Assembly (NCBI RefSeq): GCF_028368975.1
Contig: NZ_JAQNDM010000002.1
Coordinates: 6,690,425-6,754,424, forward strand
DNA from: Stigmatella ashevillena
Lineage (GTDB): Bacteria > Myxococcota > Myxococcia > Myxococcales > Myxococcaceae
DNA length: 64,000 nt
Direction of reading: 5' to 3'
The translations under genes and the position numbers were made by a program. Shown in pieces: positions 42,727 through 52,144 of the stretch. The notes beneath the pieces were generated by a model. It had not been told where the DNA came from, ran no database searches, and saw nothing but the letters and a program-made list of their open reading frames with translations. Numbering within the stretch: position 1 is the first letter of the stretch; every line of letters starts with the position of its first letter.

Positions 42727-44730
42727 TTAGAACGGCAACCAGGACGGCTTGATGCTGCGGGGGTTGCTCAACGCGTAGGCCAACTGCGCGTTCAAGTCCC
42801 CGTAGGCCAAGTGATCCAGGTACATGGATTCGATCTTCTGCTGGCCCAGCTTCAGGTCCATCTGCTTGCCGGTGGTGGTGTTGACGGCCCGCAGGGTGTC
42901 CCCGCCGGTATAGGCCACGTCGTAGCGCTGGCCGTGGATGGCCACCTGCTGGTTGAAGTGCAGGTTCTTGGGGATGTCCGTGGTGACGTTGGTGCCCCGG
43001 GAGCCCGGCACACGCATGTCATCGAGGAAGCCCTTCAGGAAGTCGCGCGTCACCTGGCGCGTCTGTTGATCCAGGATGGGATCCACCTTCGCGTCGTAGC
43101 CGAAGCCCAGCGTGCTGTTGCTTTGCTGGGGATTGTCCAGGTTCCACGTGGGCAGGCTCAGCATGAACTGGTTGGGCCCGGGGGCCGTGCGGTCCCGGAA
43201 GTCCGCCGCGTTGGTCGCGTTGTCCTTGAGGAACGTGTAGCCGTTGACCGCGTTCCACAGGACGTTGGTGGCATCCAACTGGCCGGTGGGCAGCGGCTTC
43301 GGCCGGGCGAGGCCGTGGGTGGGGTGGTTCGAGTCCGGGCTCACCAGCGCCGCGCCGATTTGTGGCAGGGAGTGCTTTCCGTAGCCCATGGGCAGGTTGT
43401 CCACGGTGCCCCCGTCCACCAGGTGCATGCTGCGGCCCGTCGTGGGGTCCACCATCTGCACGGGCTCGAAGACGCCGGGGATGGCCATGGAGGCGCGCAT
43501 CGCCAGTGCCACCGGGGTGTCGGGCGTCGTCTCCTGGCTGAAGACGAAGGTGCGGTCCTTGGTGGTGGGAAAGCCGTTGGATGCCGCGCTGTCGTACGTC
43601 TTGGCGGCGACGAGTTGCAGCGGCACCTTCAGGTCCGCGAAGGTGACGGGCCTGTCCTGGATGCCGGTCAGCTCCCGCAGCTTCTGGTCGAACATCTCGT
43701 AGGCGGCGTTGCCGTTGAGCAGGCCGCCATCCTTCATGTCCAGATCGAAGTCGTAGAACTTCTGGAGCCGCGGATCCCTCGCCACGTCCTCAATCTGCTT
43801 CGCGGAGGCCCCCGTGGCCGCGAACGCCGCGGCGATGGAGCCGGCGGACGTGCCGCTCAGGCTCACGGGCACCACGCCCAGCTCCTGCATCTCCGCGAGC
43901 ATCGCCGCGTAGCGCTTGCCCTTGCCGCCACCGCCCTCCAGGCTCATGTGCACGCCGATGGGCTTTCCGTCCTGCACGGGCATGCCCAGCTCGGTGCGGC
44001 GCGCGGCCACCGCCTGCTGGTACGCCTGGGACTTGGCGGCAGCGCCGGGGCCGCGCCCGAAGAGGAAGTCCAGCGGCTCGGGGGGCTTCGTCACCGGCGT
44101 GCCCGTGGGCAGCCGGGAGGCGGAGAGCTTTCCGCCCGGCAGTTCCTGGGCCATGAACTGCGGATCCACCCACAGGGTGCCCGGCTTGGGGGCGGTGGCG
44201 CGGGTGTACCCGTACTGGGACTTGAGCGCGCCCTCGGCCTTGGCCAGCGCGGCCTTCACCTCGGCGTGGCGGGGGTGGCTGGGAGGCACCAGCTCCAGCT
44301 CCGTGGACAGGGAGCGCACCTGGGCGAGCGTGTCCCGGAAGTCCTTCGTCTGGCCCACGAGCTGCTGCGCCTCGTCGTTGCGGATCTTCTGCGGCACGAC
44401 GCGCTCGAGGATCTTCCGCACCTGTCCCAGGTCCACCGACAGCAGCTTGTCGAGCGGAATCTGGAGCGGCTTGCCGCTGAGGGTGATGCCTTCCCAGGGT
44501 TTGGCGCTGTTGGCGGCCGCCGGACGCGGCAGCGAGGGCAGGCGCGCCTCGAAAGCGTCCACATGGGCTTCGACGTGGGCCTCGGCTTGCTGGGCCAGGC
44601 GCTGGAGGCCTTGTCCCAGCCGGGCCAGAGGGCCAGCGGACTCGGCCTTCTGCGCGGATTGCGGCGCCTGGGAGTCCTGGGAGCGCCGGGGCGACCCAGG
44701 GGCAGGCGGCGTGTTCAGTTTGACGGACAT
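42727..44730 (-). CDS. Patatin-like phospholipase (ExoU-like)
   Basis: The 667-residue protein has no signal peptide. Its N-terminal 230 residues are helical and Gln/Ala-rich (GPLARLGQGLQRLAQQAEAH). The patatin domain starts near residue 255 with IGVHMSLEGGGGKGKRYAAM (oxyanion glycine loop), VVPVSLSGTSAGSIAAAFAA (nucleophile Ser of GxSxG) and HLVDGGTVDNLPMGYG (catalytic Asp in DGG). The domain order and long C-terminal extension resemble ExoU/VipD-type lipases, which act inside a target cell or at membranes after activation. No secretion apparatus is seen nearby, so the cell compartment is open. Acyl hydrolase activity is inferred from the complete dyad. Confidence 0.88.
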   Translation of the reverse strand: MSVKLNTPPAPGSPRRSQDSQAPQSAQKAESAGPLARLGQGLQRLAQQAEAHVEAHVDAFEARLPSLPRPAAANSAKPWEGITLSGKPLQIPLDKLLSVDLGQVRKILERVVPQKIRNDEAQQLVGQTKDFRDTLAQVRSLSTELELVPPSHPRHAEVKAALAKAEGALKSQYGYTRATAPKPGTLWVDPQFMAQELPGGKLSASRLPTGTPVTKPPEPLDFLFGRGPGAAAKSQAYQQAVAARRTELGMPVQDGKPIGVHMSLEGGGGKGKRYAAMLAEMQELGVVPVSLSGTSAGSIAAAFAATGASAKQIEDVARDPRLQKFYDFDLDMKDGGLLNGNAAYEMFDQKLRELTGIQDRPVTFADLKVPLQLVAAKTYDSAASNGFPTTKDRTFVFSQETTPDTPVALAMRASMAIPGVFEPVQMVDPTTGRSMHLVDGGTVDNLPMGYGKHSLPQIGAALVSPDSNHPTHGLARPKPLPTGQLDATNVLWNAVNGYTFLKDNATNAADFRDRTAPGPNQFMLSLPTWNLDNPQQSNSTLGFGYDAKVDPILDQQTRQVTRDFLKGFLDDMRVPGSRGTNVTTDIPKNLHFNQQVAIHGQRYDVAYTGGDTLRAVNTTTGKQMDLKLGQQKIESMYLDHLAYGDLNAQLAYALSNPRSIKPSWLPF

Positions 44731-44901
44731 GGGAAGGTGGGGCCCGGAGCAGGAAGAAGTACAGCGTGTCTTCCATTATCCACCGAACCGCCCCGGAGGT
44801 TGTCAGGCGAGTGGTCAACACTCCCACCCCCACGCCGACGGCAAGCGATTTGCTTAGGAGATCCCCCGGAACCCACCTCGGGTTCGAACCTGGAGGCTCT
44901 C

Positions 44902-45222
44902 TTGGCGACGTGCCGCACTCGTAACTCGGTCCTCATCTCTGGCGCTGTCACCCTTTTTCCGAGCGACACGGTGCTCGCCTCGCTCCAGGTGATGCAGAAA
45001 TACGGACTGGCCGTGTTGCCGGTGGTGGACGAGGAGCGAGGGGAGTTGCTCGCCGAGGTGACCGAGGCGGAGCTCTGTCGCGTTGCGGCGAGGCTGCCAC
45101 TGTTGCGTGTGGCTGAAATTTTGACGGCCAAAGCCCTGGCGGCGGAGGAAGGAATGACTGGCCTGGGGGGGGGCGCGGGGCCGCGGAGGTCCTCCGAGGG
45201 GAGCCAGGTCTGGCTGCACTGA
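44902..45222 (+). CDS. Small single-CBS-like domain protein (TTG start)
   Basis: The 106-residue frame reads as one CBS-type half-module: SVLISGAVTLFPSDTVLASL, QVMQKYGLAVLPVVDEERGE and LLAEVTEAELCRVAARLPLL. The strand-helix-strand order and the P-V-V-D-E motif fit CBS domains, which normally come in pairs and bind adenine nucleotides. The tail is Gly/Arg-rich and looks unstructured. The start is a TTG at 44902 with GGAGG five bases upstream; no ATG is available in frame nearby. A single CBS unit would need to dimerise. Assignment is moderate because the gene is short and the homology is by pattern. Confidence 0.62.
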   Translation: MATCRTRNSVLISGAVTLFPSDTVLASLQVMQKYGLAVLPVVDEERGELLAEVTEAELCRVAARLPLLRVAEILTAKALAAEEGMTGLGGGAGPRRSSEGSQVWLH

Positions 45223-45402
45223 AGGCGCACGGATGTTTCGTAGAGGGCACAGTGAAGACCTTCGTCCGTTTAATCGAACATCGGAGGCATGCCTCTGCCC
45301 GCTTCCCAACGGGTGGTACCGGAGGACCGGCTGCAATCTGGCGCGGAAGCATCAGCCTGAAGCCTGGAACCCCCGAAGCCCAAGGGGTTGAGGAGAAGTG
45401 AC

Positions 45403-46083
45403 ATGAAGGCAGTGGCGATCATCCTTGCGGCAGGGGAGGCCCGGCGGATGGCCCACCCCAAGGCACTCATTGAGCACGAGGGGGGCAAGAGTTTCCTTCA
45501 ATCACTCGCGTCGACCTTCAGTAAGGCGGGGTGCGCGGTACTGGGGGTTATTGGGAAGGATGCGGAGGCGGTGAGGGAGCAGCACCCCTCGTTGGCCCTG
45601 GTGCACAGCGAGCACTGGCAGGAGGGGCTCTTGGCATCCATCAAGGCGGGCGTGTCGGCCGCGCTGGAGGAAGGGGCGGAGGTGGTGCTGGTGCATCCGG
45701 TGGACATGCCCGCGGTCCGGGCCTCCACGCTCAAGTCCCTGCTCAAGGTCCGGGGCGAGGCGGAGGAGGGGCTGCGGCCCGAGTTCGAGGGGGCGCCCGG
45801 TTATCCGCTGGTGTTCTCACGCGCGGCGGCCGAGCGGCTCGTGGCGAGCTCTGCCTCCCAGTTGGAAGGCGCGCTCGCGGAGGTGAAGATGCGGCGGGTG
45901 CTGGTGAAGGATCCGGGCGTGGTGGTCAACATCAACACCCCGGAAACCTATGAGCGGCTCTTCGGCACGCCTCCGAAGCTGGCGCCGCCGCCCAAGCGCC
46001 GTGTTGTGAAGAAGCCCACGGCCTTGGGAATGTCCTTGCCGGCGTCCTCGGATGTGGAGATGTCCGCCTCACCGGACGAGTGA
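45403..46083 (+). CDS. MobA-like nucleotidyltransferase (MocA/CoxI-type)
   Basis: The 226-residue protein has the MobA/NTP-transferase fold: AIILAAGEARRMAHPKALIE (LAAGxSxRMGxxK with the Gly-to-Ala variant RMAHPK), ALVHSEHWQEGLLASIKAGV, EVVLVHPVDMPAVRASTLKS (metal Asp of the P-V-D-M-P motif), APGYPLVFSRAAAERLV, and VVVNINTPETYERL. This motif set is that of cytidylyl/molybdenum cofactor and related nucleotidyltransferases; the substrate is not resolvable. A Lys/Pro-rich tail of about 40 residues is extra. AGGAGAAG lies upstream of the ATG at 45403; an in-frame TTG at 45388 is less likely. Confidence 0.85.
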   Translation: MKAVAIILAAGEARRMAHPKALIEHEGGKSFLQSLASTFSKAGCAVLGVIGKDAEAVREQHPSLALVHSEHWQEGLLASIKAGVSAALEEGAEVVLVHPVDMPAVRASTLKSLLKVRGEAEEGLRPEFEGAPGYPLVFSRAAAERLVASSASQLEGALAEVKMRRVLVKDPGVVVNINTPETYERLFGTPPKLAPPPKRRVVKKPTALGMSLPASSDVEMSASPDE

Positions 46084-46099
46084 GGCAATGCCCCGCGGG

Positions 46100-46123
46100 C
46101 CCTCTCCTGGGAACAGGAGGGGG
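46100..46123. terminator. Bidirectional hairpin between convergent genes
   Basis: CCCTCTCCTG-ggaa-CAGGAGGGGG forms a 10-bp stem (one T-G pair) 17 bases after the MobA-like stop and just beyond the stop of the convergent gene. No T tract. Likely a shared terminator. Confidence 0.65.
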
Positions 46124-46129
46124 AACACG

Positions 46130-46963
46130 TCAGAAGGTCAGTCCGAGGCCGAGGTAGGGGCCCGACAGGGCATCCTGGTGCGCCACGCCGTCCACGAGCC
46201 CCGCGTCATCCAGGTAGAGCCCCCGCCACCCGCCGCGCAGCACCACGACATTGAGGTGGAGGGCCAGGCCTGCCTGGGCATCGAGCTGCCGGTAGGGAAA
46301 GGGTGTCACCTGTGCGCGCAGTTCGATGTCGAAGGGGCCGCCGAGGCACGCATCGAAGGAGAGGCCGAAGCTGGGGCCCGCGGTGGCCAGGTCCGGGGCG
46401 GTCGCGAGGCTGACGCCGCCCTCCATGCGCAGGCGGAACCGGTCGTGGGCCACCAGGGCGTAGGTGAGGTGCACGCTTCCCACGGAGAGCTCATCGCTTC
46501 CCTGGGTGCCGTCGTCGGTGGGCAGGCTCAGCAGCGTCAACCGCCCGTCGAGCCCCATCCGCCGGCCCTCGATGGCCAGGAACAGGTTCGCCCCGGTGCC
46601 GCCGCCCAGGGTGCTCCCATCCACGCCCAGCCGCAGGTGCCCGCTGGCCCCTTGTGAGGGAGCCGCCTGCACCTCGGCCGTGGCGCTGGAGGAGGCGACG
46701 TCCTGGCTGGGGGTCGAAGCGACATCGGCGATGAAGAACAGCAGGTTTGCGATCGAGTTCACCGTCGAGGCGGCATCGCCTCCGGACGAGCCGCTGCCAT
46801 GGTCATCATCATCATCGTCGTCGTCATCGCCCACGGCGGAGGACTCGTGGGTCTTCTCACCCTTTGAGCGCTTGCCAAAGCGGGCTTCAGCCTCCGAGGC
46901 GGACAACAGCAGGCCCAGTACGGTGACGGCGCACAGCAGATTCCGGAGGAGAAACACGGTCAT
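46130..46963 (-). CDS. Exported protein with poly-Asp run and beta-barrel-like C-terminus
   Basis: The 277-residue protein has a signal peptide (RNLLCAVTVLGLLLSASEAE). Next comes a low-complexity part with nine consecutive aspartates (encoded by 46802-46828) and a Gly/Ser stretch. A C-terminal region of amphipathic beta strands (HLRLGVDGSTLGGGTGANLF, HLTYALVAHDRFRLRMEGGV, LSGPYLGLGLTF) ends in phenylalanine, typical of outer-membrane barrels. The poly-Asp run could bind calcium. No family is recognised. The start at 46963 is chosen for its signal peptide and an AGGAG just upstream. Confidence 0.75.
   Translation of the reverse strand: MTVFLLRNLLCAVTVLGLLLSASEAEARFGKRSKGEKTHESSAVGDDDDDDDDDHGSGSSGGDAASTVNSIANLLFFIADVASTPSQDVASSSATAEVQAAPSQGASGHLRLGVDGSTLGGGTGANLFLAIEGRRMGLDGRLTLLSLPTDDGTQGSDELSVGSVHLTYALVAHDRFRLRMEGGVSLATAPDLATAGPSFGLSFDACLGGPFDIELRAQVTPFPYRQLDAQAGLALHLNVVVLRGGWRGLYLDDAGLVDGVAHQDALSGPYLGLGLTF
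46802..46828 (-). repeat. Trinucleotide repeat encoding nine aspartates
   Basis: Nine tandem GAT/GAC codons on the minus strand. It is a simple-sequence tract within the coding frame and could vary in length between strains without changing the frame. Confidence 0.9.
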
Positions 46964-47123
46964 GGCTCCTGGCGGAACGCTTGCGAGGTTCCGCCCGCTG
47001 CCCTGGACGGCATGCAACCCTGAAAAATTCACGGTGCGAGTGCAGAAACTTCAGATCCTACCAGGCGAGCAAGCCATTCGCTGGGACTGGTGGGACAGGC
47101 CTCCTGGGGGATATGGGGGCGGG

Positions 47124-48371
47124 ATGGACAGTGCCCTCCCGGCACCGATTGGCTCCGCCTTCGCACACCGCGATTTCCGGCTGTACCAGGCGGCCCGCCT
47201 CTTCATGACGCTTGGCGCGCAGATGCAGTCGGTGGCGGTGGGGCTCCACGTCTACGGCATCACCCATCGGCCCCTGGATTTGGGGTACGTGGGGCTCGCA
47301 CAGTTCCTGCCCATGTTCCTCCTGTCGCCCCTCACCGGGGACGTGGCGGACCGCTATGACCGGCGCAAGGTTCTGCTCTGCTGCTACGCCACGATGGTGG
47401 TGGCGATGCTGGGCCTCTTCGGGTTGGCCTGGGGTGGGGTGAGGGAGACCTGGCCGCTCTATGGGGTGCTCGTGCTGGTGGGCACGGCCCGCGCCTTCGC
47501 GGGTCCGGCGGGCCAGTCCCTTGTTCCCCACATGGTGTCCCCCCAGCAGCTCTCCAGCGCCGTGGCCTGGAGTTCGACCTTCTTCCAGGCAGGCACCATC
47601 GTCGGTCCCTCCGTGGGCGGCATGCTCTATGACGTGCTGCATGCGCAGGGCGTGTATGCGGTGTGTGCGGGGCTGATGGCGGCCGCCGCCCTGCTGCTGG
47701 CGTCGATGCGGGTGCGCACCGGGCGCATGGATACGTCCGTGAACTCCTGGCAGCGGCTGCTGGCGGGCCTGCGCTACGTGTGGAAGCAGAAGGTGGTGCT
47801 GGGGGCCATCTCGTTGGATCTCTTCGCGGTGCTGCTCGGGGGGGCGGTGGCCCTGCTCCCCATCTACGCGCAGGACATTCTGCACACCGGCCCCTGGGGA
47901 CTGGGCCTGCTGCGCAGCGCGCCGGCGGTGGGGGCGATTCTCGTGGCCGCGTGGATGGCCTTCTTCCCGCTCCAGCGCAATGCCGGGGCGAAGATGCTGC
48001 TCTGTGTGGCGCTCTTCGGCGGGGCCACCGTGCTCTTCGGGCTGTCACGCCACCTGGTGCTGTCGCTCGTGGCCCTGGTGGTGTTGGGGGCCGCGGACAT
48101 GGTGAGCGTGGTGATTCGCCAGACGCTGGTGCAGTTGGCCACCCCCGCGGAGATGCGCGGCCGGGTGAGCGCCGTGAACATGGTGTTCATTGGGGCCTCC
48201 AACGAACTGGGAGACTTCGAGTCCGGAGCCACCGCCCAATGGTTGGGCGTGGTGCCCGCGGTGGTGGCGGGGGGCGTGGGGACCTGTGTGGTGGTCGTGC
48301 TGTGGGCCTGGCTCTTTCCGGCCCTGCGCCGCATCTCCCGCACCGAGGAGGTACAGCCCCTGCGCCGCTGA
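47124..48371 (+). CDS. EntS/MFS_3-type major facilitator transporter
   Basis: The 415-residue transporter has about 12 hydrophobic helices and opens with AFAHRDFRLYQAARLFMTLG then MQSVAVGLHVYGITHRPLDL, the pattern of the EntS-like MFS_3 family. The loop motif GDVADRYDRRKVLLCCYATM (GxxaDRxgRR) and ARAFAGPAGQSLVPHMVSPQ are also typical. Family members export siderophores such as enterobactin or other small molecules. The substrate here is unknown and no siderophore genes lie next to it. The start at 47124 gives MDSALPAPIGSAFAHRDF. It converges with the OmpA-like gene with one base between the stop codons. Confidence 0.9.
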   Translation: MDSALPAPIGSAFAHRDFRLYQAARLFMTLGAQMQSVAVGLHVYGITHRPLDLGYVGLAQFLPMFLLSPLTGDVADRYDRRKVLLCCYATMVVAMLGLFGLAWGGVRETWPLYGVLVLVGTARAFAGPAGQSLVPHMVSPQQLSSAVAWSSTFFQAGTIVGPSVGGMLYDVLHAQGVYAVCAGLMAAAALLLASMRVRTGRMDTSVNSWQRLLAGLRYVWKQKVVLGAISLDLFAVLLGGAVALLPIYAQDILHTGPWGLGLLRSAPAVGAILVAAWMAFFPLQRNAGAKMLLCVALFGGATVLFGLSRHLVLSLVALVVLGAADMVSVVIRQTLVQLATPAEMRGRVSAVNMVFIGASNELGDFESGATAQWLGVVPAVVAGGVGTCVVVVLWAWLFPALRRISRTEEVQPLRR

Positions 48372-48372
48372 C

Positions 48373-49227
48373 TCAGCGCTGAGCCGTCTTCTTGCTGGCC
48401 TGGAGCGCTGGGGCGGCAGCCGGTGGCGAGGGGGTGGCCGCGGGGGCCGGGACGGCTTCGGGCAGGGGACGGAGCATCAAGGTCACCCGCCGGTTGCGCA
48501 GCCGGTTGACGGGGGAGTCCGAGGGCACCACCGGCCGGAAGGAGGCATGGCCCGTGGCGCTGAGCCGCTCCTGGGCAAGCCGGGCGGGGCCCTCGTGGAG
48601 GGCGCGAACAACGGTGGCGGCCCGCGCCGTGGACAGCTCCCAACTTGTGCCCCCCGCTTCCGTCTCCGCGGGCTGGGGGAGTTCATCGGTGTGGGCGGCG
48701 ACTTCCACGGCGTGCCCCTCCACGGCGGCCAGCACCGCCCCAGCCCGGGCCAGCACCTCTGTCCCTCGAAGGGTGAGGTCGGACTGACCCGGCTCGAAGA
48801 GCAGCCGCTCGGACAGCTCCAGGCGCAGGGCCTCGGTTCCGATCGCGTCGAGCCAGGCATCCCCCCGGGTGAGTTCCTCCTTCAGCTTCGCTGTCAGGTT
48901 CAGGCGGGCGGTCTCCCGGCGCACCATCTGCGTGCCCAGCTCCTTCACCCTTCGGGGGTCTCCCGGGGGGCCTGCGGCGCCCTGTTGCTGTTGTTCGAGG
49001 ACGCGGAGCCGACGCTCCATGCTGACGCGCAGGGCTTGCAGCTCGGCGACTCGGATCTCGGACTCGTTTGCCTCTTGCTCGAGCTGGACGTTGCGTGCCT
49101 CCAGTGCCGAGATGGAGTGCGCGGCCAGCACCCCGCCGCTCCCGCTCATCGCCACCACGCCGCCCAGCAAGGCCCAGGGCCGCCAGGTCCGGCGTCGCGC
49201 GCTTCTTGGGCTTCGGGCTTCCTCCAT
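48373..49227 (-). CDS. OmpA/MotB-like protein with transmembrane anchor and coiled coil
   Basis: The 284-residue protein has an N-terminal basic segment and one membrane helix (RPWALLGGVVAMSGSGGVLA), then a coiled coil (EQEANESEIRVAELQALRVS). An OmpA-like peptidoglycan-binding domain follows (LLFEPGQSDLTLRGTEVLAR, HAVEVAAHTDELPQPAET, LRNRRVTLMLRP). The final NRRV strand is the conserved R that binds diaminopimelate. The topology suggests an inner-membrane protein reaching into the periplasm, as in MotB or TolR/Pal-like proteins. A Pro/Ala tail (PEAVPAPAATPSPPAAAP) ends the protein. No flagellar or Tol genes are adjacent. Confidence 0.85.
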   Translation of the reverse strand: MEEARSPRSARRRTWRPWALLGGVVAMSGSGGVLAAHSISALEARNVQLEQEANESEIRVAELQALRVSMERRLRVLEQQQQGAAGPPGDPRRVKELGTQMVRRETARLNLTAKLKEELTRGDAWLDAIGTEALRLELSERLLFEPGQSDLTLRGTEVLARAGAVLAAVEGHAVEVAAHTDELPQPAETEAGGTSWELSTARAATVVRALHEGPARLAQERLSATGHASFRPVVPSDSPVNRLRNRRVTLMLRPLPEAVPAPAATPSPPAAAPALQASKKTAQR

Positions 49228-49486
49228 GCCAGGGCGTCCCCTTCAGGTCGTTGGTGCCCCAACCCTAACGGCAAGGCTCGGGTGCACCGCAAGGCGAAGA
49301 TTCGTGCGGCCCTGCCACATGCGAGCCACTGTTTCAGTCCTGGTCATGTATCGCAGTGCGTTAGCTGGACGCGTTCGCCTTTTGAGCAATGGGCCGTGTC
49401 TCCGGGGCCTCGGGGCTGGACTTCGCACCCGGTGGGATGACGTGGTATTCCCACTGCCCCCTTTCGTGGAGCGCAGAGGACGGACG

Positions 49487-50347
49487 ATGGGCATCGGGTG
49501 CGTGGTACTGGACTTCGACGGAACCTTCACCGACGTGGCGGCGGAGGGGGCTCCTTTCGTGCGCCATTTCAAGCACCACCTGGTGGAAGTGCTGGGGCGG
49601 GACGCGGCGAGTGTGGAGGCGGCCTGGCGCGAGGAGGAGGCGGCGGTGCTCGCGGGCGCGCACGCGTTCGGTTGGGACATCGGGGGCCGGACGGTGGCGC
49701 CGGCCACGGCGGACCCCTACCTGCTGTCCAACTGCGTGGCGCGCCAGTTGATGAACCGCTACGGGGTGATGACGGACCAGCACCCGCGCGATGAGGCCCT
49801 CCAGTCCCTCTACCGCGAGGCCTACAAGCTTACCGGGACGGCCTTCAAGCCTGAGGCGAAGGAGGTGCTGGAGGCGCTGCTCGCCACGGGGCTGCCCGTG
49901 TGGGTGGTGACCAACGCGCACACGGACCTGGTGGATGCCAAGCTGGACCGGCTGGCGCCCAAGGGCCGTGAGCGCCTGAAGGTGAAGGGCGATGCGCGCA
50001 AGTACCTCATCCAGCCGCCCGCCGCCTCCGATGCGCGCTTTGCCTCGGTGCCCGAGACGCTCTCGTTTGGCGAGCTGTTGCCGCGCCCCGTCTACCTGCG
50101 GCGGGGGCTGTACTACGAGGCCCTGAGCGACATCTGGGAAACCACGGGCACGGGGCCGGAGTCCACGCTGGTGGCCGGTGACATCTATGAACTGGACCTG
50201 GCGCTGCCGGCCGTGCTCGGGGCCCACGTGCAGTTCGTCGCGCGGGACAATGCGCTGCCGTACGAGCTGAAGGCGATGGATCTGCTGGGGCCGCGCGGCG
50301 GGACGGACCGGAGCCTGCGCGCCATTCTGCCCCGCCTCCAGGGCTGA
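49487..50347 (+). CDS. HAD family hydrolase
   Basis: The 286-residue protein has HAD motif I as VVLDFDGTFTDVAAE, motif II near LPVWVVTNAHTDLVDAKLD, and a motif IV-like TLVAGDIYELDLALPAVLGA (usually GD...D). The cap region (HAFGWDIGGRTVAPATADPY, HHLVEVLGRDAASVEAAWRE) is helical and atypical. The substrate is unknown; the family covers phosphatases, dehalogenases and phosphomutases. AGAGGA lies six bases before the ATG at 49487. It is convergent with atpA and separated by a strong terminator. Confidence 0.85.
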   Translation: MGIGCVVLDFDGTFTDVAAEGAPFVRHFKHHLVEVLGRDAASVEAAWREEEAAVLAGAHAFGWDIGGRTVAPATADPYLLSNCVARQLMNRYGVMTDQHPRDEALQSLYREAYKLTGTAFKPEAKEVLEALLATGLPVWVVTNAHTDLVDAKLDRLAPKGRERLKVKGDARKYLIQPPAASDARFASVPETLSFGELLPRPVYLRRGLYYEALSDIWETTGTGPESTLVAGDIYELDLALPAVLGAHVQFVARDNALPYELKAMDLLGPRGGTDRSLRAILPRLQG

Positions 50348-50361
50348 GCGAGGAAACACAA

Positions 50362-50395
50362 AGCCCCGCCTCCCGGAACAGGGAGTGCGGGGCCT
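50362..50395. terminator. Bidirectional terminator between the HAD gene and atpA
   Basis: GCCCCGCCTCCC and GGGAGTGCGGGGC pair with one bulged T around a six-base loop, flanked by AAA on the left and TT on the right. The position between two convergent stops fits a shared intrinsic terminator. It also shows that atpA is the last gene of its transcript. Confidence 0.8.
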
Positions 50396-50419
50396 TGGGC
50401 ACCTCCGGCGGAACGCGGC

Positions 50420-51967
<1,548 letters not shown>

Positions 51968-52144
51968 GGGCGTCTTGCGTCCTCGTTGGGGCGGCCTCGG
52001 CGGGGCCGTCGCGAAACCTGAGTGGGGGCCCCCTTAACATGCGCCCCCGGGGACCGCAAAGCGATCCGTTGAGGTGGGAGCTGAACCTTATCGGCGCGGT
52101 AAGCGCCATAAGGGAGGGGCTCCAAGGAAGCTCTGGAGCGCGCC

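Noticed and set aside
41962-44900. Plus-strand frame of more than 1,000 codons running into the CBS-like gene
   Set aside because: It crosses the secreted-protein and patatin genes as a shadow. Only its last 107 codons, with their own GGAGG and TTG start, look coding.
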